Of a DNA stretch of 49,048 nt, positions 39,901 to 47,204 are shown in pieces. The notes below the pieces were generated by a model. The model saw nothing but the letters and a program-made list of their open reading frames with translations, did no database searches and had not been told where the DNA came from. Made by a program: the position numbers and the translations under genes. Source of the DNA: Moorena bouillonii PNG (GTDB taxonomy: Bacteria > Cyanobacteriota > Cyanobacteriia > Cyanobacteriales > Coleofasciculaceae); contig NZ_MKZS01000001.1 of NCBI RefSeq assembly GCF_001942495.1, positions 771,128 to 820,175 of the forward strand, written 5' to 3'. Numbering within the stretch: the stretch's first letter is position 1; every line of letters begins with the position of its first letter.

Positions 39901-42282
39901 ATTTTCATTAACGACACCATTATTGATGACGAGTTGATCGGTTTTTCTAAAAACCTCAGCTTCTTCTGAGACGAAAAATTCAGAATCTGAATGACCTAAT
40001 AGTTGCTCTCTAGAATATCCGATAAACTCACAAAAGCTATCATTAAAGAATTTCCATTTATAATATCTATCTTTTACAAAAATTGGATCAGATACTGCAT
40101 TAATTATGTTCGTGATAAAGTCTTTGCTTGCTGCCAGTTCTGTGTTAGCTACTTCTAGTTCCAAGGCATGATTACTCAACTCTTGATTGAGCTGAGTAAC
40201 TTGGGCTTCTACTTGCTTTCTCTGGGTGATATCTCGGAAATACCAGATTCTAGTATAGTAATCACTAGCTTCAGACACCACAGAGCCAGAGTAACGGTCA
40301 AAAATCCGACCATCATTCAAGTAAATTTCATCACGACTTACTTCGCTCGGATGTTCATACAGATACTTCAACCTGTGGATAAATTCTTTAGGTTTATTTA
40401 GCTTAGATAGCACACTTTTCAATATTTTTTGGTCGTCACCAGAGTTGAGAATCTCCTCTGGGATATTCCACATCTGACCAAAACGGCGATTGTGCCATAG
40501 GATTTTTTGGTTTTCGTCAATAACTAATATACCATCAATTGATGCCTCTTGTTGCGCCCTTAACAGAGAGTTAGTTCGTTTTAGTAAATTTTCACCCTGT
40601 TTACGCTCGGTAAGATCGCGAGCAATAACACAGTTGTATTCTTGATCATTAAACTGTAAATAATTAACCCCAATTTCTACAGGAAATTCCCGCCCGTCTT
40701 TAGTGCGATGTACTGAATCTTGCTTAAAAGAACCTTGCTGTTTCAGGTTTTTCCAAAACGGTGACCAGTTATCTTTTGACAGTAAGGTATCGATATCATA
40801 AACGTGCAACGTCAGTAATTCTTCACGGGAGTAGCCAAGGAAATTACAAGCAGCTTCATTGACATAACAAAATCGGCCATCCTGTTTTGATAAAAAAACT
40901 GCATCCCCTACCCGATCCAGAGAAAACTCGATCAGCCTTAGTGTTTCCACAGTAAGGAGACGTTCTGCAATCTCTTGCTGCAATTGAGTGTTTAGTCGTG
41001 ATTGCTCAGCTGCATAACGTTCCCTTTGCTTAAAAGCAGTCAACAGACTATCAGCCATAGGATTGAAATTGATACTAAGTTTCCCTACTTCATCTTTCGT
41101 CCACACCTCTACTCGCGCTTCCAAATTGCCAGCAGCAAATTCTTGGGTAGTTTTTTGTAGCTGTTTGACCGGTTTAGCAATTGATCGTCCAAGCAAGATA
41201 GCCAAAAAGATATCTGCGATTAAGGCTATAGCAAGGACGATCAGCTCAAGTTCTAAATTATCCCTAAGAAATTGATTGAAGCAGTATTCAGTAGTTCCTC
41301 TGACTAACACTACTGTCGCTTTACTATCAAAATTAGTTAGAGCTTTAGCGACTATGATGTAAGATTGCTTACCAAAGGTTTGGCGTGCGTAAACTACCTG
41401 TGATGTTTGGGCAACTGCTTTCTCCAACAGGGATTGATCCACTACATCTAAACTCGATTCCCCTTGCTCTAAATCTTTAACATCACTGTTATCCAAAGTA
41501 GCAGTGGCTAAGTTAAATTCCCCCGAACCCTGGCGATAATAGATGGCACTATAGCCTTTGTCAACCCCCTGCAGGGTGTTGTGAACTATGGGCAATTTGC
41601 CATTGACCAAATCACCAGACACCAAGACAGCTACTATATTTCCAGTCTCTGGGTTCTTGACTGGAGTTAGTGTGTAACGAATTAGGGCGTCTTGTTCAAC
41701 AAAACCATTCGGTAACTGAGGTGACTCCTTAGCTAACTCAACCCAGCTGACAATTTGACTGCTCCCAATCCCCGTTCGATTCTGGAAAACTTGACTGACT
41801 AATTGATTAGGATTAAACCTCTCTCCTGTACGGTCAGCGTTAGCATTAGCAATAATCTTGCCATTGGTACCTACTAAAGTGCCATATTCAATGTTGCGGG
41901 CTTTAATTTCGTTCCTCAGAACCCGTCTGACTTCAGCCTTGAGGGCTGCTTTGATAGGCTGACCAGAATGATGAGCGATCGCAGCAGCAATGATGGCAGC
42001 ATTATCGGCTTGACTACGGAAGCCCAGCTTAGTTTGCTCAAGTTTAGAATTGTAGTTAGTCTCGGTGAGTGCTAATTGAGACTCAGCTTGGTCTCGTAGT
42101 TCGATTTGCCCTCCTATTACCATCATTGAAGCAGCGACGCCGAAGAATCCAATCAGAGAAATTAGCTCAGAGGCAAACAAACCAGTAAGCAGCTTACTAC
42201 TTAGTGGTAAGTTATAAAACCACTGTAGGCAGCCTAACCGAATGTCTTGGGAAGGGTTAGGGACAGAGGGATAATCTTGCAT
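36913..42282 (-). CDS. Giant membrane-bound hybrid histidine kinase (Cache-like/HAMP/PAS/GAF/HisKA/HATPase/REC/REC)
   Basis: From the ATG at 42282 the protein has 1789 residues. A first membrane helix (LFASELISLIGFFGVAASMMV) and a long extracellular Cache-like sensor are followed by a second helix (LIVLAIALIADIFLAILL) and HAMP. Then come PAS domains (GDAVFLSKQDGRFCYVNEA; DGILVIDENQ; DPIFVKDRYYKWKFFND), a GAF-like domain (LNASFALYNCLEYNQLV) and two more PAS domains. HisKA has its phospho-His in SMSHELRTPLNA, and the ATPase has LINLLSNAVKF. Two receivers follow with Asp in VIILDLQLP and LIMMDIQMP. The ligand is unknown. An upstream in-frame ATG at 42384 adds 34 residues of doubtful sequence, and neither start has a clear Shine-Dalgarno. 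Confidence 0.92.
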   Translation of the reverse strand: MQDYPSVPNPSQDIRLGCLQWFYNLPLSSKLLTGLFASELISLIGFFGVAASMMVIGGQIELRDQAESQLALTETNYNSKLEQTKLGFRSQADNAAIIAAAIAHHSGQPIKAALKAEVRRVLRNEIKARNIEYGTLVGTNGKIIANANADRTGERFNPNQLVSQVFQNRTGIGSSQIVSWVELAKESPQLPNGFVEQDALIRYTLTPVKNPETGNIVAVLVSGDLVNGKLPIVHNTLQGVDKGYSAIYYRQGSGEFNLATATLDNSDVKDLEQGESSLDVVDQSLLEKAVAQTSQVVYARQTFGKQSYIIVAKALTNFDSKATVVLVRGTTEYCFNQFLRDNLELELIVLAIALIADIFLAILLGRSIAKPVKQLQKTTQEFAAGNLEARVEVWTKDEVGKLSINFNPMADSLLTAFKQRERYAAEQSRLNTQLQQEIAERLLTVETLRLIEFSLDRVGDAVFLSKQDGRFCYVNEAACNFLGYSREELLTLHVYDIDTLLSKDNWSPFWKNLKQQGSFKQDSVHRTKDGREFPVEIGVNYLQFNDQEYNCVIARDLTERKQGENLLKRTNSLLRAQQEASIDGILVIDENQKILWHNRRFGQMWNIPEEILNSGDDQKILKSVLSKLNKPKEFIHRLKYLYEHPSEVSRDEIYLNDGRIFDRYSGSVVSEASDYYTRIWYFRDITQRKQVEAQVTQLNQELSNHALELEVANTELAASKDFITNIINAVSDPIFVKDRYYKWKFFNDSFCEFIGYSREQLLGHSDSEFFVSEEAEVFRKTDQLVINNGVVNENEEYFTDAKGILHFISTKKTRFFDSKNNPYIVGVIRDLTHRKQFEDRLEKLNECFLNFGSNPDKNINHLVAVCGQLLNASFALYNCLEYNQLVTLGQWQVPPDYPTMDSAKGRICYDVIREGTDESVVKQDLQNTAYAQTDPNITAYNLCTYIGIAVKWNKKVMGSLCVLYQQQVEPSTEDKQLLNLIASAIGVEEQRKQAQQELRDSKERFALAVEGVNDGIWDCNLQTGEMYLSPRWKSMLGYEDDEISNTFESWTEIIHPDDLEQTLLSFNNYLEGKLFQYQEEFRALHKDGTYRWLLTRGAALWDKTAKPYRIAGSHTDISERKKAEEALKSQLTALEAATDGIALVNPAGEYFYLNQTHLELFGYTKPDQLVGQQWHMIYPPEEIERIEKSVFPQLFKTGKWSGEATAVRKNGSTFAEEFSLTLLEDGGLIRVCRDITERKNAEEQMRQNHQRLALANAQLERATRLKDEFLASMSHELRTPLNAILGLSEALQEEVYGSITDRQRKSLSTIQGSGQHLLELINDLLDLAKIESGKMELHIGAVSLQKLCNSSLMFVRNQAHHKNIKLTSQVTERLWEIEVDERRIRQVLINLLSNAVKFTPTGGSVILKAEEDLLRNTICFSVIDTGIGIAQENMRKLFQSFVQIDSRLSRRYAGTGLGLALVQRTIEIHGGRVDVESEVGQGSCFTVTLPIKQSGQANGEYHSDLEQLSQFTQSGISNPQVLIIEDSITAAEVISRYIREIGLQTLTYPEGEGALEQVIQVNPGVIILDLQLPKVSGWKVLAQLKAHPQTEHIPVIILSVVDERSQALEMGASEYLVKPVSRQLLRSTISKILGPLETPESVKHGETALMVTPHKAPESPLILIAEDNETNIKTIWDYLLNKGYRLILAKNGWEAISQAKEYHPQLIMMDIQMPDMDGIEAIKRIRDNQETRVIPIIAVTALAMPGDKEKCLGAGADEYISKPVSLKNLVSTIQKYVHVEVKDLQLVSN

Positions 42283-42384
42283 AATCCAGGGGAAGTTGCT
42301 TACTGGCAGAGGATTTTCGTGCGTCTGTAACTGACATCCAATTCGGTAGTGCCGATTTGGTCCGCACAATCGCGGAAATAGCAT

Positions 42385-43026
42385 AGTTGTAGATAAATCA
42401 ACGTAGATAAATCAACAGATTGCCCATGCTTGTTCGCTACGATACCACCGCAATCGATATGACACCATTGTTGCTTTGTTGATTTAGCCCCGTCATGGAG
42501 GATTCTGCTGAAGTTTTAATTTAAAGACTGTCGGTGATAACACGCAAATCAGAGCTGAAATCCGAAGCTAGAGCCTCGGTTAATGTAATAATGGAAGTTG
42601 ACAATTTTACCGATATATGCATCAAGAGGTGCGACCCGTGGGGAATTTAATTCTTAATGGGTCAAGCGCACCTAGAAAAAATCTATGACACAGGACTAGT
42701 AAACCTTGGCAGAAATTTGTGACCAGTTCCTCTGAAGATGACCAGATCAGGGAATGAGGGGATGAGGGGGTGATTTTGACTGGTCAGTTATTTTGAGCGT
42801 AATCTACTCAATTGACCATAATTGACTATCGGAAGTTCAGGAAATGGGCAAGTTTCTGGTGTAGGTTTCTATGGGACTCTCAATTGTCCTGGTAGCAAAA
42901 CCTGCCCTAAACCTTCGATTGGACTTAAACACCAAAATATTGTATATGTACAAGTGTATACTTATTTAATAAAACGCAAAAGATAGATAAAAAACTATAA
43001 ATTTCTTAGAGAGGCCTATACTCAGC
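42385..43026. other. Intergenic region between the divergent hybrid kinase and ABC1 kinase genes
   Basis: It contains a GGTGCG/CGCACC element (42628-42672) and a dyad GTATATGTACAAGTGTATAC (42943-42962) close to the ABC1 kinase gene that could be an operator. No ORF of note was seen. Confidence 0.4.
42628..42672. repeat. 45-bp GGTGCG/CGCACC repeat, intergenic copy
   Basis: It begins GGTGCGACCCGTGGGG and ends GTCAAGCGCACC. It is closely similar to 487-530 and 20940-20980. Confidence 0.82.
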
Positions 43027-44748
43027 GTGAGTCAGCATCAACTTGTATCTCCTGAACAGCGGTCTAATGAACCCCAAAGGTACTATGATCCACAAGCGAT
43101 CGCCCGCTACTATCGTTCCAGACCTTGGGTAGTGATTTGGCGTTGCCTGAGGATTGTCTGGGGTTTCGCTAGCTTTGTTTTTAGTATTAAGTTAGACCAA
43201 TGGCGCAACCGGACTGAGCAGAATAAGTTAAAACGAGCGACACAGCTGCGGAAACTTCTGACTAACCTCGGTCCAACCTTTATTAAAGTCGGACAAGCTC
43301 TTTCCACCCGTCCTGACTTGGTTCGGCAAGATTTTCTAGATGAACTGATCAAACTACAAGACCAGCTACCTCCCTTTGACAATGCGATCGCATTGTCCAT
43401 AATCGAGCAAGAGTTAGGGCGCTCCATCCAAAAACTCTTTAGCCAAATTTCCCCAAGACCTGTAGCAGCGGCTAGTCTTGGTCAAGTCTATCGGGCTAAA
43501 CTTCACACCGGTGAAGAGGTCGCGGTTAAGGTACAACGTCCTAACTTACGCCCTGTCCTCACCCTAGATCTTTATTTGATGCGGTGGGCAGCTAGCTGGA
43601 TTGCCCCCTGGTTACCACTCAATCTCGGTCATGACCTAACTTTGATTGTAGATGAATTTGGTACTAAGCTCTTTGAGGAAATTAATTATCTCAATGAAGG
43701 TCGCAATGCCGAACGATTTGCTCTAAACTTCCAAGACGACCCCACTGTGAAGGTTCCAGCAATATACTGGCGCTACAGCAGTATCCGTGTCCTCACCCTA
43801 GAGTGGATTGATGGTTTCAAGTTAACCGATACAGAACGTATTGAAGCCTTAGGACTAGACACCGCAAGCTTGATTAAAACCGGTGTCACCTCTGGTTTGC
43901 GTCAGTTGTTAGAGCATGGCTTTTTCCATGCTGATCCTCATCCAGGTAACTTATTTGCCCTTCCGGATGGACGCATGGGCTATATTGACTTTGGTATGAT
44001 GGATCAGTTAGATCAGGATACCAAAGAAACCATTGTCAGCTGTGTCGTTGATCTAATTAATCAAGATTATCAATCATTAGCCCAGGCTTTTGTTAAATTA
44101 GGTTTCTTAGCACCCAACACAGATATTCAGCCGATTATCCCAGCCTTAGAAGCTGTGTTGGGAGAAGCAATTGGTGAAAGTGTCGGAGATTTCAACTTCA
44201 AGACGATCACAGATCAGTTCTCAGAGTTGATGTACGACTATCCTTTCCGGGTTCCAGCCAAGTTTTCCTTAATTATCCGTTCTCTGGTCACTCAGGAAGG
44301 ACTGGCACTGAGCTTAGATCGGAATTTCAAAATTGTCGAGGTTTCCTACCCCTATGTAGCTCAGCGTTTGCTTACCGGTGAAACTCCACAAATGCGGCGG
44401 CGTTTGATTGAGGTGTTGTTCAAAGACGGTAAATTTCAGTGGGAACGACTGGAAAATATGATTGCGATCGCTCGCTCTGATCAGAACTTTGATTTGCTAC
44501 CAACCGCTCAACTTGGTTTGCAGTATCTGTTGTCTGAGGAAGGTCAGTTTCTGCGACGTGAACTGTTGTTAGCGTTAACCGAAGATGACCAACTCCATGG
44601 AGCAGAAATTCAGAGTCTGTGGAACTTAGTCAAAGATGATTTACCCCCAGAACGTTTATTCAATGTAGCTTTGAATGCACTAAGTACTATTTCCAGTGAT
44701 GGGATTGGGGCTATTTTACCCAAAGCTCCTGCTGTGAGTAGCAAATAG
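43027..44748 (+). CDS. ABC1/AarF/UbiB-family atypical kinase
   Basis: Family motifs are in order: the KxGQ motif in FIKVGQALSTRPDL, the Ala-rich nucleotide loop AAASLGQVYRA, the lysine strand VAVKVQRPNL, the catalytic HADPHPGN and the metal-binding YIDFGMMD. Members regulate prenylquinone metabolism and chloroplast or cyanobacterial lipid homeostasis; this one is of the 570-residue cyanobacterial type. The start is the GTG at 43027. No neighbour suggests a specific substrate. Confidence 0.92.
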   Translation: MSQHQLVSPEQRSNEPQRYYDPQAIARYYRSRPWVVIWRCLRIVWGFASFVFSIKLDQWRNRTEQNKLKRATQLRKLLTNLGPTFIKVGQALSTRPDLVRQDFLDELIKLQDQLPPFDNAIALSIIEQELGRSIQKLFSQISPRPVAAASLGQVYRAKLHTGEEVAVKVQRPNLRPVLTLDLYLMRWAASWIAPWLPLNLGHDLTLIVDEFGTKLFEEINYLNEGRNAERFALNFQDDPTVKVPAIYWRYSSIRVLTLEWIDGFKLTDTERIEALGLDTASLIKTGVTSGLRQLLEHGFFHADPHPGNLFALPDGRMGYIDFGMMDQLDQDTKETIVSCVVDLINQDYQSLAQAFVKLGFLAPNTDIQPIIPALEAVLGEAIGESVGDFNFKTITDQFSELMYDYPFRVPAKFSLIIRSLVTQEGLALSLDRNFKIVEVSYPYVAQRLLTGETPQMRRRLIEVLFKDGKFQWERLENMIAIARSDQNFDLLPTAQLGLQYLLSEEGQFLRRELLLALTEDDQLHGAEIQSLWNLVKDDLPPERLFNVALNALSTISSDGIGAILPKAPAVSSK

Positions 44749-44860
44749 TAGTTAGACCAACTGGCCTACAACGATATTCCTGATCATGACTACTTACTCC
44801 TGACTATTCACTACTTGTTGTTATTGTAATTAGCGCCGGTTCCCAAACGTTATAAAATTC

Positions 44861-44906
44861 GGTGGGTTACAGCCCGAAAGAAAATCAATGCTGCGCTTAA
44901 CCCACC
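44861..44906. repeat. Inverted repeat GGTGGGTTA/TAACCCACC downstream of the ABC1 kinase gene
   Basis: Exact 9-bp arms lie at 44861-44869 and 44898-44906. This resembles a widespread cyanobacterial extragenic palindrome. It may end the upstream transcript, but no T-run follows directly. Confidence 0.6.
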
Positions 44907-45001
44907 CTAGGAAATTATAAGATTATAGTCACCAAAACCACCGGATAGCATTCGCCGCTTTAGCAATCCGTGTCGGAATTGTGAAAATTTTTGATACCAT
45001 A

Positions 45002-45076
45002 TTCCCTACTCCCTGCTCCCTGCTCCCTGCTCCCTGCTCCCTGCTCCCTACTCCCTGCTCCCTATTCCCTATTCCC
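45002..45076. repeat. Heptanucleotide tandem array (CTCCCTG/ATTCCCT type)
   Basis: About ten consecutive 7-bp units, mainly TCCCTGC with TCCCTAC and TCCCTAT variants. It lies 65 bp upstream of the small membrane protein gene. Confidence 0.9.
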
Positions 45077-45140
45077 TTTGCTATCATTTTTTGCAATAAT
45101 CTTCACAGGCTAGTAAAAGCATGAAGATTAGGAGTTATTT

Positions 45141-45515
45141 GTGTATAATTTTTGGCCAGACCCACCGTATTTTTTGTTAATTTTTGGTTTGTTTGCTGGG
45201 ATTACCTGTGGGCTAGCTTTTGAAGCTACACTCAAAGAAAAAGTACAGGAATGGTATAAGACCAAATCCAGTGAAACCCTGGCTGAAATTAAAGGAATCC
45301 AGTTACTGTTCCCATTTGTGGGAATTGCTATTGGGATTTGCCTGTTTCTAGCCTCTGGGTTAGGAATTTTTGCCTTGCCCTATTGGTTGTGTTACTCAAT
45401 CTCCATACCGATGACGTTGTTTATTAGTGGGCTAGTTTGGTCACAACTCGGTAACCTGTTGATTCAGTTAGAGCGAGGTGGTTCCAAAGCTCTAGATTTA
45501 GATTCCTGGGAATAG
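45141..45515 (+). CDS. Small membrane protein, unknown function
   Basis: The 124 residues have three hydrophobic segments: FLLIFGLFAGITCGLAF, LLFPFVGIAIGICLFLASGLGIF and LCYSISIPMTLFISGLVW. The charged end is QLERGGSKALDLDSWE. I recall similar cyanobacterial hypotheticals but no function. The GTG start has AGGAG 6 nt upstream (45130-45134), which supports a real gene. It is flanked on both sides by heptamer arrays. Confidence 0.7.
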   Translation: MYNFWPDPPYFLLIFGLFAGITCGLAFEATLKEKVQEWYKTKSSETLAEIKGIQLLFPFVGIAIGICLFLASGLGIFALPYWLCYSISIPMTLFISGLVWSQLGNLLIQLERGGSKALDLDSWE

Positions 45516-45528
45516 ATAGAAACAGGGT

Positions 45529-45584
45529 TATCAGCTATCAGCTATCAGCTATCAGCTATCAGCTATCAGCTATCAGCTATCAGC
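45529..45584. repeat. Heptanucleotide tandem array TATCAGC, eight units
   Basis: Eight perfect TATCAGC units run from 45529 to 45584. A hairpin follows (CATATGCGCCTAGCGTATATG, about 45584-45604 with short spacer). Confidence 0.95.
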
Positions 45585-45702
45585 ATATGCGCCTAGCGTA
45601 TATGCTGAGATGGGCAAATCCCCAGACTTTCAATAATATTAAGTTCTCCCAAATAAAGTTGATTTTAAGCTGACAGCTGACCGCTGACCGCTAAATGCTT
45701 AC

Positions 45703-45737
45703 CGACTCCCGACTCCCGACTCCCGACTCCCGACTCC
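45703..45737. repeat. Heptanucleotide tandem array CGACTCC, five units
   Basis: Five perfect CGACTCC units run from 45703 to 45737, followed by related CTATTCC. It lies just downstream of the convergent small membrane protein gene at 45785-46039. Confidence 0.93.
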
Positions 45738-45784
45738 CTATTCCTACTTCCTAAAACCAAAATAATCCTCTTTTTTGTTATCCA

Positions 45785-46039
45785 TTAAAAAAACCATAGA
45801 ATAATATTTAAGATGACTAATACAAGCAATAGTAAGCCATTTATAATTAAATCATGACGACTTTCGTTGAGCTTTTTACCTAAAACTAGGCTGCCGCGCT
45901 CAAGAAAGTATTTTTTCATAAACCCTGGAACTTTTTCATAGTATGGCTTGTACTTTAGCAGATTAATAATTAGCTGTATTAAGCCATAGGTAGTCAGAAT
46001 TAATAGGGTAATTCGGTACCAGGAATAGAGGTTAATCAT
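45785..46039 (-). CDS. Small membrane protein coupled to the YkvA-domain gene
   Basis: The 84 residues have two hydrophobic helices (ITLLILTTYGLIQLIINLL and LIINGLLLLVLVILNIILWFF) separated by a basic loop. The family is not recognised. Its start overlaps the stop of the YkvA-domain gene by 4 bp (ATGA), so the two are translated together and probably work together at the membrane. Confidence 0.65.
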   Translation of the reverse strand: MINLYSWYRITLLILTTYGLIQLIINLLKYKPYYEKVPGFMKKYFLERGSLVLGKKLNESRHDLIINGLLLLVLVILNIILWFF

Positions 46040-47013
46040 GATGTCTGACTCAGGATATATTTGACCAAAATAGCGAGAATGGCTGCTGCAATGCTGCCGA
46101 TTAAACTGATTCTGACAATCCGATTGTACTTGCGGACTTGGATCTCCGCCATCTTTTCTGCCTGTCTTTCCATATAGTTTTCTAGTTCCTGAGCTAGGGT
46201 GGAAACTACGGCAATGATTAGCGCTGCATCATCAGCTAATCCAGCTACGGGAATTACGTCGGGCACAGCATCAAAGGGGGATATTAAATAGACTAAGGCT
46301 GCGATCGCTAAAGCTTTTCCCTTCCAAGCCGCATTAGGGTCCCGAACCATTTTAGCTAAACCTTGAATTTTCGGCCAAATTTCTTTAATTGGTCCCCGGT
46401 TCATCCGTTCTAAGTTCTTGTCAATTTTTTGGATGTCTTCTGGCTTGGTATTTTGGAGCAATTTGTGAAATCTTTCTTTTATCCTCCCCCGGTTCATCTG
46501 ATCCAGACTCTGGTCAATTTTATGGATGTCATTGGGGGAGATATTTTTTTGTAATTTTTCCAGTAGTGTTCTAATCTTACCAGGGTTGCTTGCTGCTGAG
46601 TTTTCCGACCGTTGGGGGGTATCTTGTTTAGTGGTAGATTTTTTAAATTTGCTGAGCATCCCTGTAATTTTGCCTCTAATTTTGCCAGTGTTGCTTGGTG
46701 CTGAGTTTTCCGACCGTTGGGGGGTATCTTGTTTAGTGGTAGATTTTTTAAATTTGCTGAGTATCCCTGTAATTTTGCCTCTAATTTTGTCAGTGTTGCT
46801 TGGTTCTGGATTCCTTACCCTTACTAGGGTGTCCTTAAGAGTTCCTGGTTTGGGTATTTTGCTCAGTAGTGACTGAATTCGCCCAGGGGGTTTTTGTTCT
46901 AAGGTCTGGTCAAGTTGTTCTAAGGTCTGGTGGAGGGATTGGGTATCCTCTGGTTTTTCCTCTGGTTTTTCCTGTTTTTGAAATCGCCGAAGTAGTCTTT
47001 CCTGTAAACCCAT
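46036..47013 (-). CDS. YkvA (DUF1232) domain membrane protein with internal repeats
   Basis: The C-terminal part has the YkvA/DUF1232 signature (ALAIAALVYLISPFDAVPDVIPVAGLADDAALI) and a last membrane helix (ISLIGSIAAAILAILVKYIL). The N-terminal 220 residues are basic and helical. They hold a 35-residue tandem duplication (unit KIRGKITGxLSKFKKSTTKQ...; DNA 46596-46700 and 46701-46805). They also hold two 33-residue units (NDIHKIDQSLDQMNRGRIKE / EDIQKIDKNLERMNRGPIKE). YkvA-domain proteins are mostly uncharacterised. The small membrane gene follows with a 4-bp overlap. Confidence 0.82.
   Translation of the reverse strand: MGLQERLLRRFQKQEKPEEKPEDTQSLHQTLEQLDQTLEQKPPGRIQSLLSKIPKPGTLKDTLVRVRNPEPSNTDKIRGKITGILSKFKKSTTKQDTPQRSENSAPSNTGKIRGKITGMLSKFKKSTTKQDTPQRSENSAASNPGKIRTLLEKLQKNISPNDIHKIDQSLDQMNRGRIKERFHKLLQNTKPEDIQKIDKNLERMNRGPIKEIWPKIQGLAKMVRDPNAAWKGKALAIAALVYLISPFDAVPDVIPVAGLADDAALIIAVVSTLAQELENYMERQAEKMAEIQVRKYNRIVRISLIGSIAAAILAILVKYILSQTS
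46596..46805 (-). repeat. 105-bp tandem duplication in the YkvA-domain gene
   Basis: Two nearly identical 105-bp units (46596-46700 and 46701-46805) encode 35 residues each. The few base differences suggest a recent duplication; the frame is kept. Confidence 0.85.
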
Positions 47014-47093
47014 TACTATGAACCTTGTTATATCCGAGGATTTATCTGTTTTAGTTGTTAACTATTATAATGACTTTTATGGTAAGCTTATTG

Positions 47094-47204
47094 CTAAATG
47101 GCTAGTCCCCAGTTGTAGACCCATCTAGAATAGCCAGCATGTTGTGCCATCAGGGTTTTGTGTTGGTTGTTCAGTTTGACTTTGGTCTTGAGAGCTTTAT
47201 ACAT
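47094..47204 (-). pseudogene. Remnant of an IS200/IS605-type tnpB gene (N-terminal 36 codons)
   Basis: The minus-strand frame reads MYKALKTKVKLNNQ and then HAGYSRWVYNWGLA, a close match to the conserved N-terminus of TnpB/OrfB proteins (x-HxGxxRxVYNWGLA). It stops after 36 codons with no RuvC or zinc-finger part nearby, so only a fragment remains. It lies directly upstream of the DUF1400 hydrolase and overlaps its start codon antisense. Confidence 0.72.

Noticed and set aside
42385-43026. Possible RNA gene in the long spacer
   Set aside because: No tRNA-like cloverleaf, riboswitch core or clear terminator was found; only the repeat and a short dyad are visible.
45529-45584. Regular repeats as a possible CRISPR array
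   Set aside because: The units are contiguous 7-mers without spacers, and no cas gene is present. The same holds for the other arrays.
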